Source of the DNA: Mesotaenium endlicherianum
Lineage: Eukaryota; Streptophyta; Zygnematophyceae; Zygnematales; Mesotaeniaceae
Assembly: GCA_009602735.1 (NCBI GenBank)
Contig: WELA01000485.1
Location: 5,246-69,245 of the forward strand
Direction: 5' to 3'
DNA length: 64,000 nt
The position numbers and the translations under genes were made by a program. Below, piece by piece: positions 22,964 through 32,622 of the stretch. Each line of letters begins with the position of its first letter. Positions within the stretch are counted from its first letter, which is position 1. The notes beneath the pieces were generated by a model, which had not been told where the DNA came from, did no database searches, and was given only the letters and a program-made list of their open reading frames with translations.

Positions 22964-24912
22964 GATGTGACAGTTAGTGACAGTTGTGACAGGCAGCCCA
23001 CTTTTAAATTTTAGTTGGAGGAAGTGGTAGTCTCTGATCACCATATTACCCACTCAACCTGCGCTCACACTCACTTGCTCTCCAACTCAATTTTTCCTTA
23101 TATTCGCTCACACCAGGTATTCCACTCTAGGAACTCTCCCGATCGCGTCCCTCTTCATCAAGGGCACTCAGTAGCGGCAAAATATCATGACTTCACTAAC
23201 TGCATTGTGTTTATGATTGAGNTACTAACTGCATTGTATTTATGATTGAGCATGATGACTCAAAAGTCGGAACTCAAGAGGAAGAGAAGGGCGGAAGAGG
23301 CACATGCAGAATACTTGCAATTCCGTGGAGACATCGAATCATCTTCCATCACCGCTCGGGAATCACAACGACTCCAACAACAGCGGGAGGCATAGAAGAA
23401 GAAGGAGGAGGAGGAACAGGCCAGACTGAGGCAGGAAGAAAAGCTGCAGAGGAGGCCAAAGAAGCAGAGGAGGAGAGGCAAGCTGAGGAGAAGCGGAAGC
23501 AGCAGGCTGAAGAAGAAGAACAGAGGAGAATCAGCAGCTACCGCTACACGGTGCTGGGCAAGGGCTTTGATCTACTGGAGGAGGCCTTCAAGTATGCCCA
23601 GAGAAGTCGCAGTGAGTCGCAGAAGGAAATCCTCCAGAAGGAAGGGGAGACATTCGAAAACTTTGACAAGTATATAGAGGTCGGCACAGGGCTCCTCCTC
23701 TACCACGATTGCGCCAGGATGGTAGGATATACGGTCAGAGGGGCCAAGGCAATGGCCCAGATGAACGAAGCAGGGACTGTTTCAATTCCTGGTATCTGCG
23801 GGAAAGATAGGGTCATCAGGATGATCCCTATGCACGCGGACAGCTTCAAGGACTCAAGACCCCACAATAGGTTCAAGGCCATGTACAATGAGGTGGAGAG
23901 GAGGAGCTGGGAATTCTTGGCCAGAGAAACCAGTCAGTTGGACTTTGCAGGGCACCGGTACCCTTGTACTCTCAAAAAGACAGACGTTGCCTTCTTCCAA
24001 AAGCCCACTGATTGGCGGTGGATGACCATCAACATGAGGGACCAGCAGAATGACAGGGCGACGGATGAGGATTTCCTTACAGACGTAAACGGGAACATAG
24101 TATTGCCCCCTCACATTGCGGCTTGGGACCCAAGATTGGATGGAGTCAGAGACTGCATGAGGCAAGAGATGCAGGGGGACAGAATCAAGACTTGAGAGTC
24201 CTTTTCCAAAGGGAAGCACGCTTATGCCAAATGGGCAAGTAAGCAGGGGGAAAAGGACCTCTATGCGGTCCGAACTCAGCAGCCCCCACCAGCACCCAAA
24301 AGGGGAAGGTCAGTAGGATATTCTTTTTCTCGGGAAGAATTGGAGCAGCGGACAGAGGAGACCCCAGAAGTCTCAGAGGAACCCGGGGACGACGAGGAGG
24401 CGGAGTCGGAGGAAGACGAGGAGGAAGGCAAGGAGGAGGACACTAGCCCCGCCGTGATCCTGACACCGGCCACATCCCCTGTAAGGGAGAAGACGGGGTG
24501 GGCCCCGCCGAAACTCGCTCAAGAGGAGGATATCACTTGGCTGGGGATTGCCAGAGGACAGAGCCCATCTCCAGGCAAGGAGACCCAGTCGGACAAGGCA
24601 GACAGGAGGGCTGCTCGGGAGATAGCCAGAGGCCTGCCAGCATCTCCCTCGCACAGAGGGCATGTACCCTTGGCTCATGTCATGCAACATCCTTCCGGCA
24701 TGCCAGTATACGTACCTGTCAGTTTGAGGGCTGCCCAGGAGAAGGCTGCCTCTCTTCAGTTTCAGACTGTATAGGAGGAAACAGCCATGTTACTGCGTTC
24801 TCCGCCGGGTCCCCACACGGAACCCCCTTCTCTGATAGGCTTCAGAAGACCCCAAGACAGGAGGAGGTCTGGCTCCCCTGAGTATAGAGCCTCAGGGACA
24901 CCTCCCTCCTAA
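22964..24912 (+). pseudogene. Element D ORF3: extra gene of unknown function downstream of pol
   Basis: About 550 codons lie between pol and the 3' LTR, with a likely start at the ATG ATG at 23252-23257 and an end at TAA 24910-24912. The first 100 or so residues are strongly charged and coiled-coil-like (AEEERQAEEKRKQQAEEEEQ type). A middle region of about 220 residues has conserved segments in both D and H (LLEEAFKYAQRSRSESQKE; NRFKAMYNEVERRSWEF; PTDWRWMTINMRDQQNDRAT). The last part is acidic (EEPGDDEEAESEEDEEEG) and then basic/polar. I recognise no domain, and see no signal peptide or membrane segment, so an envelope protein is unlikely. Conservation in two separate copies shows it is a family gene. 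It is broken here at a few places. Confidence 0.72.
23194..23250. other. Single N between 28-bp direct repeats (assembly join)
   Basis: The N at 23222 is preceded (23194-23221) and followed (23223-23250) by nearly the same 28 bases (ACTAACTGCATTGT...). Element H has a single copy of this stretch. This looks like two contig ends that overlapped without being merged. Confidence 0.8.
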
Positions 24913-24962
24913 TGGCAGTAGGCTGGAGACGGAAGAGACAGCACGCTGTTATTAGTGTTAGT

Positions 24963-24997
24963 GTTGTCGGGGCGACAACATGATAAGTTGGAGGGAT
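24963..24997 (+). other. Element D hairpin and polypurine tract
   Basis: GTTGTCGGGGCGACAAC (24963-24979) can fold into a short hairpin. AAGTTGGAGGGA (24985-24996) lies one base before the 3' LTR and would prime plus-strand synthesis. The same pair occurs in C (26704-26737) and H (35903-35936, minus). Confidence 0.85.
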
Positions 24998-25718
24998 TGT
25001 AATGAATCAGTATATTGGCTGACATAATATTCTTTTAAATATAATAGTTAATTAAGTTCAGCCTGCTGAAGTCTAGTTAATGATTAGCCTGCTTGACTAT
25101 ATATATAATAACAGTTTAATGAATCGGCCCGAGGTAGCAGGCTAAGGTCACCTTAAGTCAGCTTGCTGACACATTCTTTGACAGCCAGCTGACTTCCGTA
25201 CTCAATAGCAGCGAACTGCCTCGATATGTATCTAAGTGTGGTATGCTAGATGCATGGCCAGATGACATCCCTATGATGGATGGCGATTCGGGATGATGGG
25301 AGATGGCGGTGGATTTGGTTAACCGAGGTCCTACCAACGTGGTTAACTCCCGGGTAGGCGGTGCCATCGCACTGGCCGTTGAACAGTAAACTCATTCCAT
25401 GTACATATGCTAGGCATTGCTCTCGAGTTCGGCATTCGGAAACGAGGCCAACTCTCTTGTACAGCTTACTGAGAGAGATCTGAATCCAAGGCGAGAAGCC
25501 ATTGATACGCACTGTCTTCTAACCTTGCTTATGTATGAGTTTACTGATTTGCATTATTGATGCTAGTTCACTCGCATTTGACTTACGAGTATTATTCACT
25601 GCTAGTGTGTTGTCCTTTGCCGTTTAACTAGTTAACGGAAAATACCATAAAGATTACTTGCTGATATGCAGATCTTTATTAATTGTTAATCGCCTATATG
25701 GTAAGTCGATTTATTTCA
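24998..25718 (+). repeat. Element D 3' LTR
   Basis: 721 bp matching 16847-17566 with about 20 differences by eye. It is followed directly by the ATTCT target duplication. Confidence 0.95.
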
Positions 25719-25723
25719 ATTCT

Positions 25724-26738
25724 CCTCCACCCACTCGTCCCTCCGCAATCCTCTGTAACTATCACTCTGTGTGGTTCCTATGATGCGGAGTTGTAGGCAC
25801 TTTTTGGTGTGCTTATGTGGTTAAAGCTGTCGGGTCGACAGCTATTTAAGTTGGGGAGAGGGAGATGGGATGCGTATTAGGAGTATATGCTGTGCTTACC
25901 TGCATACTCAGCAGCCAGTGTATGTACTAACTGAGTCATACACTGCCACGTCCTATGTATGTACTGCATTAATATCAGGAGCATCAGTGACTGACTGGTG
26001 TAAATTGTGAGTTGCAGTACACTGTTGGAGCAAGTGTACTTACTAACTGAGTAAGTACATTGCCATAAGTGGGATTGGGTAGCAATGATGCATGGCACAC
26101 TAGGGAACTGCTTGAGGTGACCAGCATATTGCTCAAAACCATATGTTTCTTTGAACTTAGAGTGTCCTGAAAATGTGGTTAAAATTTAAAATTTCCATTG
26201 GCTCATTAACCTGATGTTACTCATCTTGTGAGGGCATTCAATGCCATCAAACCAGTTGGTCTCCCTTTTCCTTCAGTACACTGAATGTTGAGCAGGTACC
26301 TAAGTCACAAGAAATTGCTTGTGAGGAGCTTTCAAGGTGGGAGCACGGCAGGAGTTGAAGACCAAGAGAAGGAGAAAAGGCTTAGTTCAATGCGCTGAGC
26401 TTTAATAACATTCTTTCATTGTTTGACCTCAAAAGGAGGCTGTTCGATTTGGGTGTGGTTTGCATGGTGTGAGGTGCTCTATTATGTCTTTCAACCGGAA
26501 GGACTATTGTGAGTAGGGGTAAGTCCATGCATGTCTTCAGTTAATGATTGTGAAGTCAGATGGTTGCTTGCATGACAATTTGTTGTGATTGATTTTCACT
26601 TGCACTGGGTAGGTGAATACATTACGCTCGTGTCTTGTTTGCTTGCTTTGCTTCACCTAGTTGACTGAAGTGTAATATTAAATAAATGTATCATATACTG
26701 AGTGTTGTCGAGGCGACAACAATTTAAGTTGGAGAGAT
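25724..26738 (+). other. Element C internal region, right part: no gene seen
   Basis: About 1 kb without a coding-like frame. An extra hairpin plus polypurine-like module (AGCTGTCGGGTCGACAGCT at 25825-25843, then AAGTTGGGGAGA at 25848-25859) lies near its start. The true module (GTTGTCGAGGCGACAAC at 26704-26720, AAGTTGGAGAGA at 26726-26737) abuts the 3' LTR. The doubled module parallels that of D and H around ORF3, but here the roughly 850 bases between the modules do not code. Confidence 0.75.
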
Positions 26739-28054
26739 TGTAATGAATCAGTTCGTTATTTATTTAATTAATCGCATACATAAATATAACACTAAATAAG
26801 TATTATGTCTATATACTCACATGTGCGAGTTCATCTAAATGAATGTATGTCGATGTAATGCGAGTTTACTTACTTTGTCAAAAGGTCAGCAAGATGACTT
26901 TTGTACCATAGTGTAGTTTGCTGACTTTGTTGAAAAGGTCAGCAGGATGACTTTTGTATCATAGTGTGGTTTGCTGACATTGTTGAAAAGGTCAGCAGGA
27001 TGACTTTTGTATCATAGTATAGTTTGCTGAGATTTATTTATCAGTTATATACAGGATATAACATCAGTAGGTTGACATGTAGTAAGCTCGCTTGATATTA
27101 GTCAATATACTTAGCTTCAGTACGCTGAGGATAGACATATTCATTTAGATTGTTATTTGTAGATTGGCACATGTTACCCGTAGTATACTGAAAGTCGGGA
27201 GGTCGACTGAGATTCGGTAAACCGATGTCCTACCAGTGTGGTTAACTCCTAAGTAGGCGGAGCCGTCGTCAGTCAACTGAACAATTAGGACTTCAGTCAA
27301 CCGACCAATTAATATGGTCGTTATACCTAGATCCCTGGGTCCCAACTTAACGGGCTTCCCACGAAACGGCGCGCCTTGCGCCGTGGTCAACCAGGTGGTC
27401 ACTAGGTACATAGCAGGCTGGGATCTCGTGGTCCCGCATTCTGGACAGTAGGCTTTACAGTCGGATTTCTACTTGCAAGTGATGTGTGCACTTTTTGGGT
27501 TCGTTCTAATGACAAGCCTTCACAAAAATTGCCATGGCTGCTTCGTTCGCGCTTCATTTGGAGCGAACTAGGACGTTTCGGAAAGGTCTCGTCAAGATGC
27601 ATCCGTTGCTGTTGAGTTTGCTCAATTTGGAGTAGTATTGACAGAGTTATGCCCTCTGACATTTCGGGGTCACACAGCGGACAGATTCCATGGTTTTTGC
27701 ACCTAAGTCAGTGGGATGTGTTTGAGCTACTTTATGGTCATTTGAATGAGAGCGCCTTTGCTATTCAGTCCCCTGATGTTGTGTATGTGCTTACACATAC
27801 TTGCATGCCTGGTAGGCAAGAGGTCAGGAGTTTCTAAAGGAGAAGCTCTAGTCCTCAAGCTCGCCTCTTTCTCGTGCCTTGTATTCGTGTGCAACTATGG
27901 CACACTACGATAAGTGAGTCAAGGGCCATAGATGAGTAAACGGAAGTCATTATAAGGGCAAAGATCGCTCCTTGATTTCACACGCTTCCACCTATCTCTG
28001 ATCTTTTATATTTAAATGAAATATATTAATCTTTAATAAGCAAGATTCACTTCA
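26739..28054 (+). repeat. Element C 3' LTR
   Basis: 1316 bp matching 12915-14228, with the 53-bp array at about 26873-27031 and the same inverted ends. It is followed by CCTAG. Confidence 0.94.
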
Positions 28055-28059
28055 CCTAG

Positions 28060-28640
28060 AGAGAAGTATGTCATTGCCTATGCCTCAGGCTCTAACAATC
28101 GAGCGGAGAGCAACTACTCGTCCTACGAAGGAGAGCTGCTGGCAGTGTTTTGGGTTGTCACACACTTCAGAGAGTATCTGTGGGGAAGACCCTTCACGCT
28201 GATCACGGATCACTCACCATTACTATGGCTGATGAAGAATGGAGACCTCACTGGTAAGTTGGCTCGCTGGGCTCTTAAGCTGCAAGAGTACCAAATGACG
28301 GTGGTGCACAGAGCAGGAGTGCTCAACAACGACACCGATGGACTCAGCAGGAACCCAGACCCATCTTCAGACGACAGAATAGGAGCCCGAGAGGACAAAG
28401 ACCCGAGCAGCCCAGCAGAGTTGGTGGCCTGCCTAGCCGAAATGGCTGGAATGGTAGAATCAGGTGAAGCTGAACCTCTACCCCTGTTCAGTTCAGAGAT
28501 CTGGAAAGGTCAAGCTACTATGCACTGGCTGAAGACGGGAACTCACTTGGAAGGGCTATCAATAAAGGAGAAGGACCAGGTAAGCCATCGAGCTAAAAAG
28601 TTTTGCTGGAAACGCAACAACCTCTTTAAAATCTAAGAAA
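28060..28640 (+). pseudogene. B1 RNase H
   Basis: B1 resumes exactly after the CCTAG duplication with REKYVIAYASGSNNRAESNY, then SYEGELLAVFWVVTHFREYL and TLITDHSPLLWLMKNGDLTG, the conserved RNase H stretches of Ty3/gypsy elements, and VVHRAGVLNNDTDGLSRNPD. A linker of about 80 residues leads to the integrase. It would degrade RNA in the RNA-DNA hybrid during replication. In B2 the same region is split by element I. Confidence 0.88.
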
Positions 28641-28651
28641 TTGGCCAGGAG

Positions 28652-29790
28652 ATGTTAGTGCCAGAACCCATCAGAAGAGCTCTTGTGCAGGAAATAAGCG
28701 AGGACACTGGACACTATGGTGTCAAGAAGACGTATAGTCTTTTGAAGCTGTCTTACTGGTGGAGGGACATGAAGCAGCAGTGTGAAGATGTGATCAAGGC
28801 CTGCCAAAGCTGTGATCGCGTCAAGGCTGGTTTTACACAGCAACATCCACACTTGCAACCTTTGCCGATCATGGGCCTAGGCTACCGCTGGAGCTGCGAT
28901 CTCGCAGGTGAGCTACCGCTGTTGAAGCGAGGTAACAAGTATATCATGGTCATGATTGAGCATTTCTCTAAGTGGATAGAGGTCGTGCCTCTGACTGCTA
29001 AGGAGCGTCTAGGGACCGCGGAAGCGCTCCTCAATGGTGTGATTGTGCGTCATGGAGCTCCAGCAGAAGTGCTGACAGACCAAGGGTCTGAGTTCCAAGG
29101 GTCTTTTTAGAAACTCTTGGATAAATGCTTCATCGATCATCGCACTACGTCTAGAGATCATCCGCAAGCGGATGGTCTGGCAGAAAGGATGGTGCTAACC
29201 ATAAAGTCTGCTTTGCGCAAGTTTTGCCTTGAGCATGACAAGCGTGACTGGGATCTGGCCCTGCCATGGCTGGTTATGGGTTACAGATTTAGCAAACAGA
29301 CTGCCTTGGCGAGTTACTCGCCATATCAGATACTGTTGGGCGGAAGTCCAGTAGTGCCCAGCAGCATCAAGCAGGAGATTGAACAGGTGAAAGACCTGGA
29401 CAGCCCTGATGAACTGCTAAAGGTGATGGTACGCCGTAAGGCGTTATCTGAGCGCATGATGCCGGCTGCACTGGACAATCTGAAAATTGTACAGAAAAGA
29501 GATGCGCAGCGTTACGCCAGGATGCGAGACGGAAGTTACCGTCTGCAGATGACGCAAATTCAAGAAGGAGACTTTGTCTACCGCAAGCGCCAGACCAAGA
29601 CCACCATCGACACCAGTTCAGGTGCAGTGATCTTACGCGTGAAACATGCGCTTGACAATGGTGTGTTAGAATTGGAAGGTTCTGATGGTAAAACCATGAG
29701 AGACCACGTGCAGAATTGCTCTCTATGCCATTTGCCAAATATTGATCTTACGGTTAGGGTTGTGCCCGAGGAATTGGTGCCAGCCACACC
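28652..29790 (+). pseudogene. B1 integrase
   Basis: An N-terminal zinc-binding part (EDTGHYGVKKTYSLL ... CQSCDRVK) is followed by the catalytic core (WSCDLAGELPLLKRGNKYIM; VLTDQGSEFQGSF; DHPQADGLAERMVLTIKSAL). The distal part (YRLQMTQIQEGDFVYRKRQT; VILRVKHALDNGVLELEG) resembles the SH3-like C-terminal domain. No chromodomain follows. The integrase would insert element DNA into chromosomes. B2 carries a near-identical copy at 57691-58828, and a short antisense piece of the same domain lies at 30846-31036. Confidence 0.9.
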
Positions 29791-29791
29791 T

Positions 29792-29920
29792 TGTGCCAGC
29801 TGCAAAGTGGTGGATGATCAGGAAGCAATGGTAACTTGCGGTAAGTGTGGTGCCCGTTGGCACACTTTCTGCATTGGCGTGGAAGAGATTATGGCAAGAC
29901 AATGGGAATGCCCTGACTGC
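29792..29920 (+). CDS. B1 PHD finger at the integrase C-terminus
   Basis: The last about 60 residues of the integrase frame (29117-29956) contain a complete Cys4-His-Cys3 pattern: CASC, 11 residues, CGKC, 4 residues, H, 2 residues, C, 12 residues, CPDC, with a Trp before the last pair (QWECPDC). This is the spacing and aromatic signature of PHD fingers, which usually bind histone H3 tails in the nucleus. All eight ligands are also present in B2 (58831-58959). It sits where chromoviruses carry a chromodomain, so a targeting role is a reasonable inference. Confidence 0.87.
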
Positions 29921-29956
29921 CTTCCTAAAACTCCTAGCCGTAAGGCTGGAAAATAA

Positions 29957-30307
29957 TAGCTTTCAGCAGAAAGGTAGGGACGCCTCAGCTGAAAGGGAGG
30001 GGTGTAAGAGGAATTCAGGCAAGACAGGTATTTTTAAAATCTTTTGCTAAAGTCCTAAGATAAGCAGACGGTGAGAGCTGAGTGAAGGAGAACGTTGCCC
30101 TGAGTACTGGTCATGGTTGCATGGTGCAAGTTCAGGAGCCCAGGGCTGGGTCAACCTTGGTAAGGCTTGTCACCGACACACGTGCAAAGATCGATCGACC
30201 ATGTTTGCCCGCTCGTGAGGAGGGCCACCGACACATCAACCAGGTCAACGGCACACGTGCTGAAAGGCCACGCACGTGCCAAGGGACCGACACTGTTAGG
30301 CACGACA
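29957..30307 (+). other. B1 3' terminal region with polypurine tract
   Basis: After the last stop, GAAAGGGAGGGG (29991-30002) is a good polypurine tract, and TGTAAGAGG follows at 30003, which could be an LTR start. The remaining about 300 bases end GGCACGACA. They do not match B1's 5' end (4023 onward). In B2/B3 the same stretch (59042-59343) runs straight into the sequence that begins B1. Confidence 0.65.
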
Positions 30308-30608
30308 ATATGTCTGAAATCGAGATTTGAGATATATTAAAAAATTCACATACTAAAATGCATGCCCGCGCATTCTTCCTCAGCATTCTTCAATGTAGCA
30401 AGTCTCCATAACCACAATCTAACTATATAAGCTAGCAAGATGAGCGTAGAAGTCATTGCAGTGCAGAATTGTAGAGCTGCTAAGTTAGATCTCCTAATCC
30501 CGTCTCGTAAGCGAGCTCTATGTCGAGCAAGCTGCGGGAGCAAGCACTTCGTCACCTAGCTATCACGTCAAGCCTACCCACCAGTAAGCCAACCACGTCC
30601 CGTCTCCC

Positions 30609-31637
30609 ATGGCAGGAGCACAAGATCCTCAGTTAGACAATGGTCTCGACAAAGGAAAAGCTCAGGAGACATCAGGTAGTTCGCAGGCCAGCCTAGCAAT
30701 GCTGTCAGATGCTGTTAAAGAAGCTTTACTCAGTATGACCCAGGAAAGGGTCCTTGCTGCTCTATCTTCCCAGCAGTCACCGATGCCTATACACACTGAA
30801 GAAGCCAGGCTTTTGCAAAGTCAAGCACCTCATTCTCAAGTGTTAGCTGCTGGGCACAACTGGACTTCTGCCAAACAGAATCTGATAAGACAAGTAATTT
30901 GCCAAAGCAGCTTGCTTGCTAAATCTGTAACCCATAACCAGCCATAGCAGGGCCAAATTCCAATCACGCTTATCATGCTCAAGGCAAAATTTGCGCAAAG
31001 CAGACTTAATGGTTTGCACCATCCATTCTGTTGATACACTAGTGTAGGTCATGCAAGTGCTGACAGCGGAGCAGAACAGAGTCAAAAGGCCAGTACAGGA
31101 GACAGATTCAAAGCATGACCAGCAAGCTCGCAAGTTCAAGAGGCTGAAAGAGGAGAGGAACATGGCAGGGATGAGTATACTCAACAAAGGCAACAGGTGC
31201 AGCTCAAGTACTGCAATGAATTGGAGGAAGCGGCCCTGCAGGCCCAAGAAGCCGTCAACAATGGAGATCATGAGAGCACAGGTACCCTGTTGTCTTCAAT
31301 TTTGACTGTCATTACCTTCACGAAGAAACTTATCTAGTTGGCGGAAGAATATTCATGATCCACGGTAAATGAAGTTCTCAAGAAGTGTGCTATGAATGAC
31401 AACAGCACAGAGAAGGAAGACTTGGATGCTATGTGCATGAGCAAGAAATCTGTTGAAAAGGAAGAGCTGCTTAAGAGTAGGCCAGAGAGGTATAACAGGT
31501 CAAGATACTCTAAGATTGCCATGCCAATGTACTGTTATAATTGTGGCCAGTTGGGACATCTGTCCACTGAGTGCCAGCAACCCAAAAAGTATGATGAGAG
31601 GATGGAAAATAGGGCAGCACCTATTATTCCACCCTAG
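30609..31637 (+). pseudogene. Element F gag remnant with zinc knuckle
   Basis: The N-terminal part is polar (residues 1-80). The distal part is Lys/Glu-rich and ends with a clean CCHC knuckle (CYNCGQLGHLSTEC near 31530-31575), typical of a retrotransposon nucleocapsid. A foreign antisense integrase piece lies inside (30846-31036). No capsid domain is recognisable. It is broken in several places. Confidence 0.6.
30846..31036 (-). repeat. Antisense fragment of B-family integrase inside F
   Basis: On the minus strand about 190 bases encode a stretch of the B integrase core (ALRKFCLEHDKRDWNLALLW; YRFSKQAALANYLSYQILFG) that matches B1 near 29175-29365 and B2 near 58215-58405. No other B sequence adjoins, and no LTR or duplication is evident at its edges, so it was captured as a fragment. 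Confidence 0.85.
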
Positions 31638-32081
31638 CTGCAATTTCATCAACTTGGGCCTCAGGTGATGGCACCTCAACCTCCTCAGTTTAGACAGCAA
31701 AAGCTATAGGAAGAATGATTGAGTTATGAATACTTTCTTGTGGCCTATGCCAGCAAGCGATAAGACCAGATTGGTCAAGTTATTGTATTCGTTGGATGAT
31801 AGCCTCGAATTCCAGAGCTCGATAACACACAAACATTCAGTCATATTAATTGGAGTGTGGATAATTATTGGACAGCATATGGCTGTGCCTGGAAGTGAGA
31901 ATTACCTCACAATTGTCTTACGTCATGTGAACAGTGTGTGATGTCGACGATCGTCTCCATAGCTTGCTAGAAGGAAAACATTGTGTCCAAGCAAGCAAAT
32001 TCTCAAATTCGAGAGAACCTCTAAACATGAGTTGCAGGCAGAGGAACCAATCGCATTGGTGGAGAACATGGTGTCACAGTT

Positions 32082-32622
32082 TGAAATGAATTGTCTTACC
32101 AAATAGGCGATAAACAATTAATGAAGATCTTTATATCAACAAGTAATCTATATGATGTTTCTGTTTTTTGATCAAACAGAAAAGAACAACACACTAGCAG
32201 TGAACAATACTCGTAATTCAATTGGAAGTGAACTAGCATCAATGATGCAATCAGTAAACTCGCACATAAGCAAGGCTAGAAGACAGTGCATATCAATGAC
32301 TTCTCGCCTTGGATTCAGATCTCTTCCAGTAAGCTGTACAAGAGAGTTGGCCTCGTTTCCGAATGCCGAACTCGAGAGCAATGCCTAGCATATGTACATA
32401 GAATGCGTTAACTGTTCAACGGCCAGTGCCATGGCACCGCCTACCCGGGAGTTAACCACGTTGGTAGAACCTCGGTTAACCAAATCCACCGCCATCTCCC
32501 ATTATCCCGAATCGCTATCCATCCTGGAGATGTCATCTGGCCATTCATCTAGCATACCACACTTAGATGCATATCTAGGCAGTTCGCTGCTATCGAGTAC
32601 AAAAGTCAGCTGGCTGTCAAAG
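32082..32622 (-). repeat. Truncated LTR of the D family
   Basis: It starts TGAAATGAATTG, the outer end of a D-family LTR read backwards, and continues with the conserved block (TGGTAGAACCTCGGTTAACC near 32460). It stops at GTCAAAG where G's LTR begins. The missing rest corresponds to the last about 170 bases of the 709-bp LTR in H. Confidence 0.88.

Larger units (their letters stand above)
16847..25718 (+). mobile_element. Element D: Ty3/gypsy chromovirus with an extra ORF, nested in C
   Basis: D has LTRs 16847-17566 (720 bp) and 24998-25718 (721 bp), a primer site at 17568, a polypurine tract at 24985-24996 and the target duplication ATTCT (16842-16846, 25719-25723). The order is gag, protease, reverse transcriptase, RNase H, integrase with chromodomain, then ORF3. 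By eye the LTRs differ at about 20 positions (about 3 %). The copy is structurally complete with only a few breaks in its genes. The insertion order is certain: D went into C after C went into B1. Confidence 0.96.
12915..28054 (+). mobile_element. Element C: non-coding LTR retrotransposon nested in B1
   Basis: C has LTRs of 1314 bp (12915-14228) and 1316 bp (26739-28054), a primer site at 14230-14242, a polypurine tract at 26726-26737 and the target duplication CCTAG (12910-12914, 28055-28059). Its own sequence, without D, is about 6.3 kb, with about 3.6 kb of internal DNA and no long gene. The LTR ends, primer site and hairpin-polypurine module are those of the D family, and a decayed piece of D-like sequence is detectable near 15775-16000. 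C is therefore best seen as a non-autonomous relative of D. The LTRs differ by roughly 3 % by eye. Confidence 0.93.
4023..30307 (+). mobile_element. Element B1: methyltransferase-carrying Ty3/gypsy element, interrupted
   Basis: B1 begins TGTCGCGAC and ends GGCACGACA, so TGTCG/CGACA form a 5-bp terminal inverted repeat. ATAT flanks both sides (4019-4022 and 30308-30311). Its order is leader, gag, protease, DNA methyltransferase, long unknown region, reverse transcriptase, RNase H, integrase, PHD finger. It is interrupted by a solo LTR (10596-11538) and by element C (12915-28054), leaving about 10 kb of B sequence. B2 and B3 are further copies, clearly alike by eye. The two outer ends of B1 do not repeat each other, so ordinary paired LTRs are not visible. 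It is a damaged fossil with roughly ten or more breaks besides the insertions. Confidence 0.85.
30308..32081 (+). mobile_element. Element F: old gag-bearing remnant
   Basis: B1's right flank enters a decayed element. 30308-30608 has no gene and may be leader or LTR. A gag-like region starts at ATG 30609 (MAGAQDPQLDNGLDKGKAQE) and ends after a CCHC knuckle near 31630. 31640-32081 shows no recognisable gene. No LTR, primer site or pol could be found, so its ends and family are uncertain. The 57 bases left of B1 may be its other side. Confidence 0.55.

Noticed and set aside
22964-24912. An envelope gene in the D family (position after integrase)
   Set aside because: No signal peptide, no membrane segment and no glycoprotein-like cysteine pattern is visible; it is charged and coiled-coil-like.
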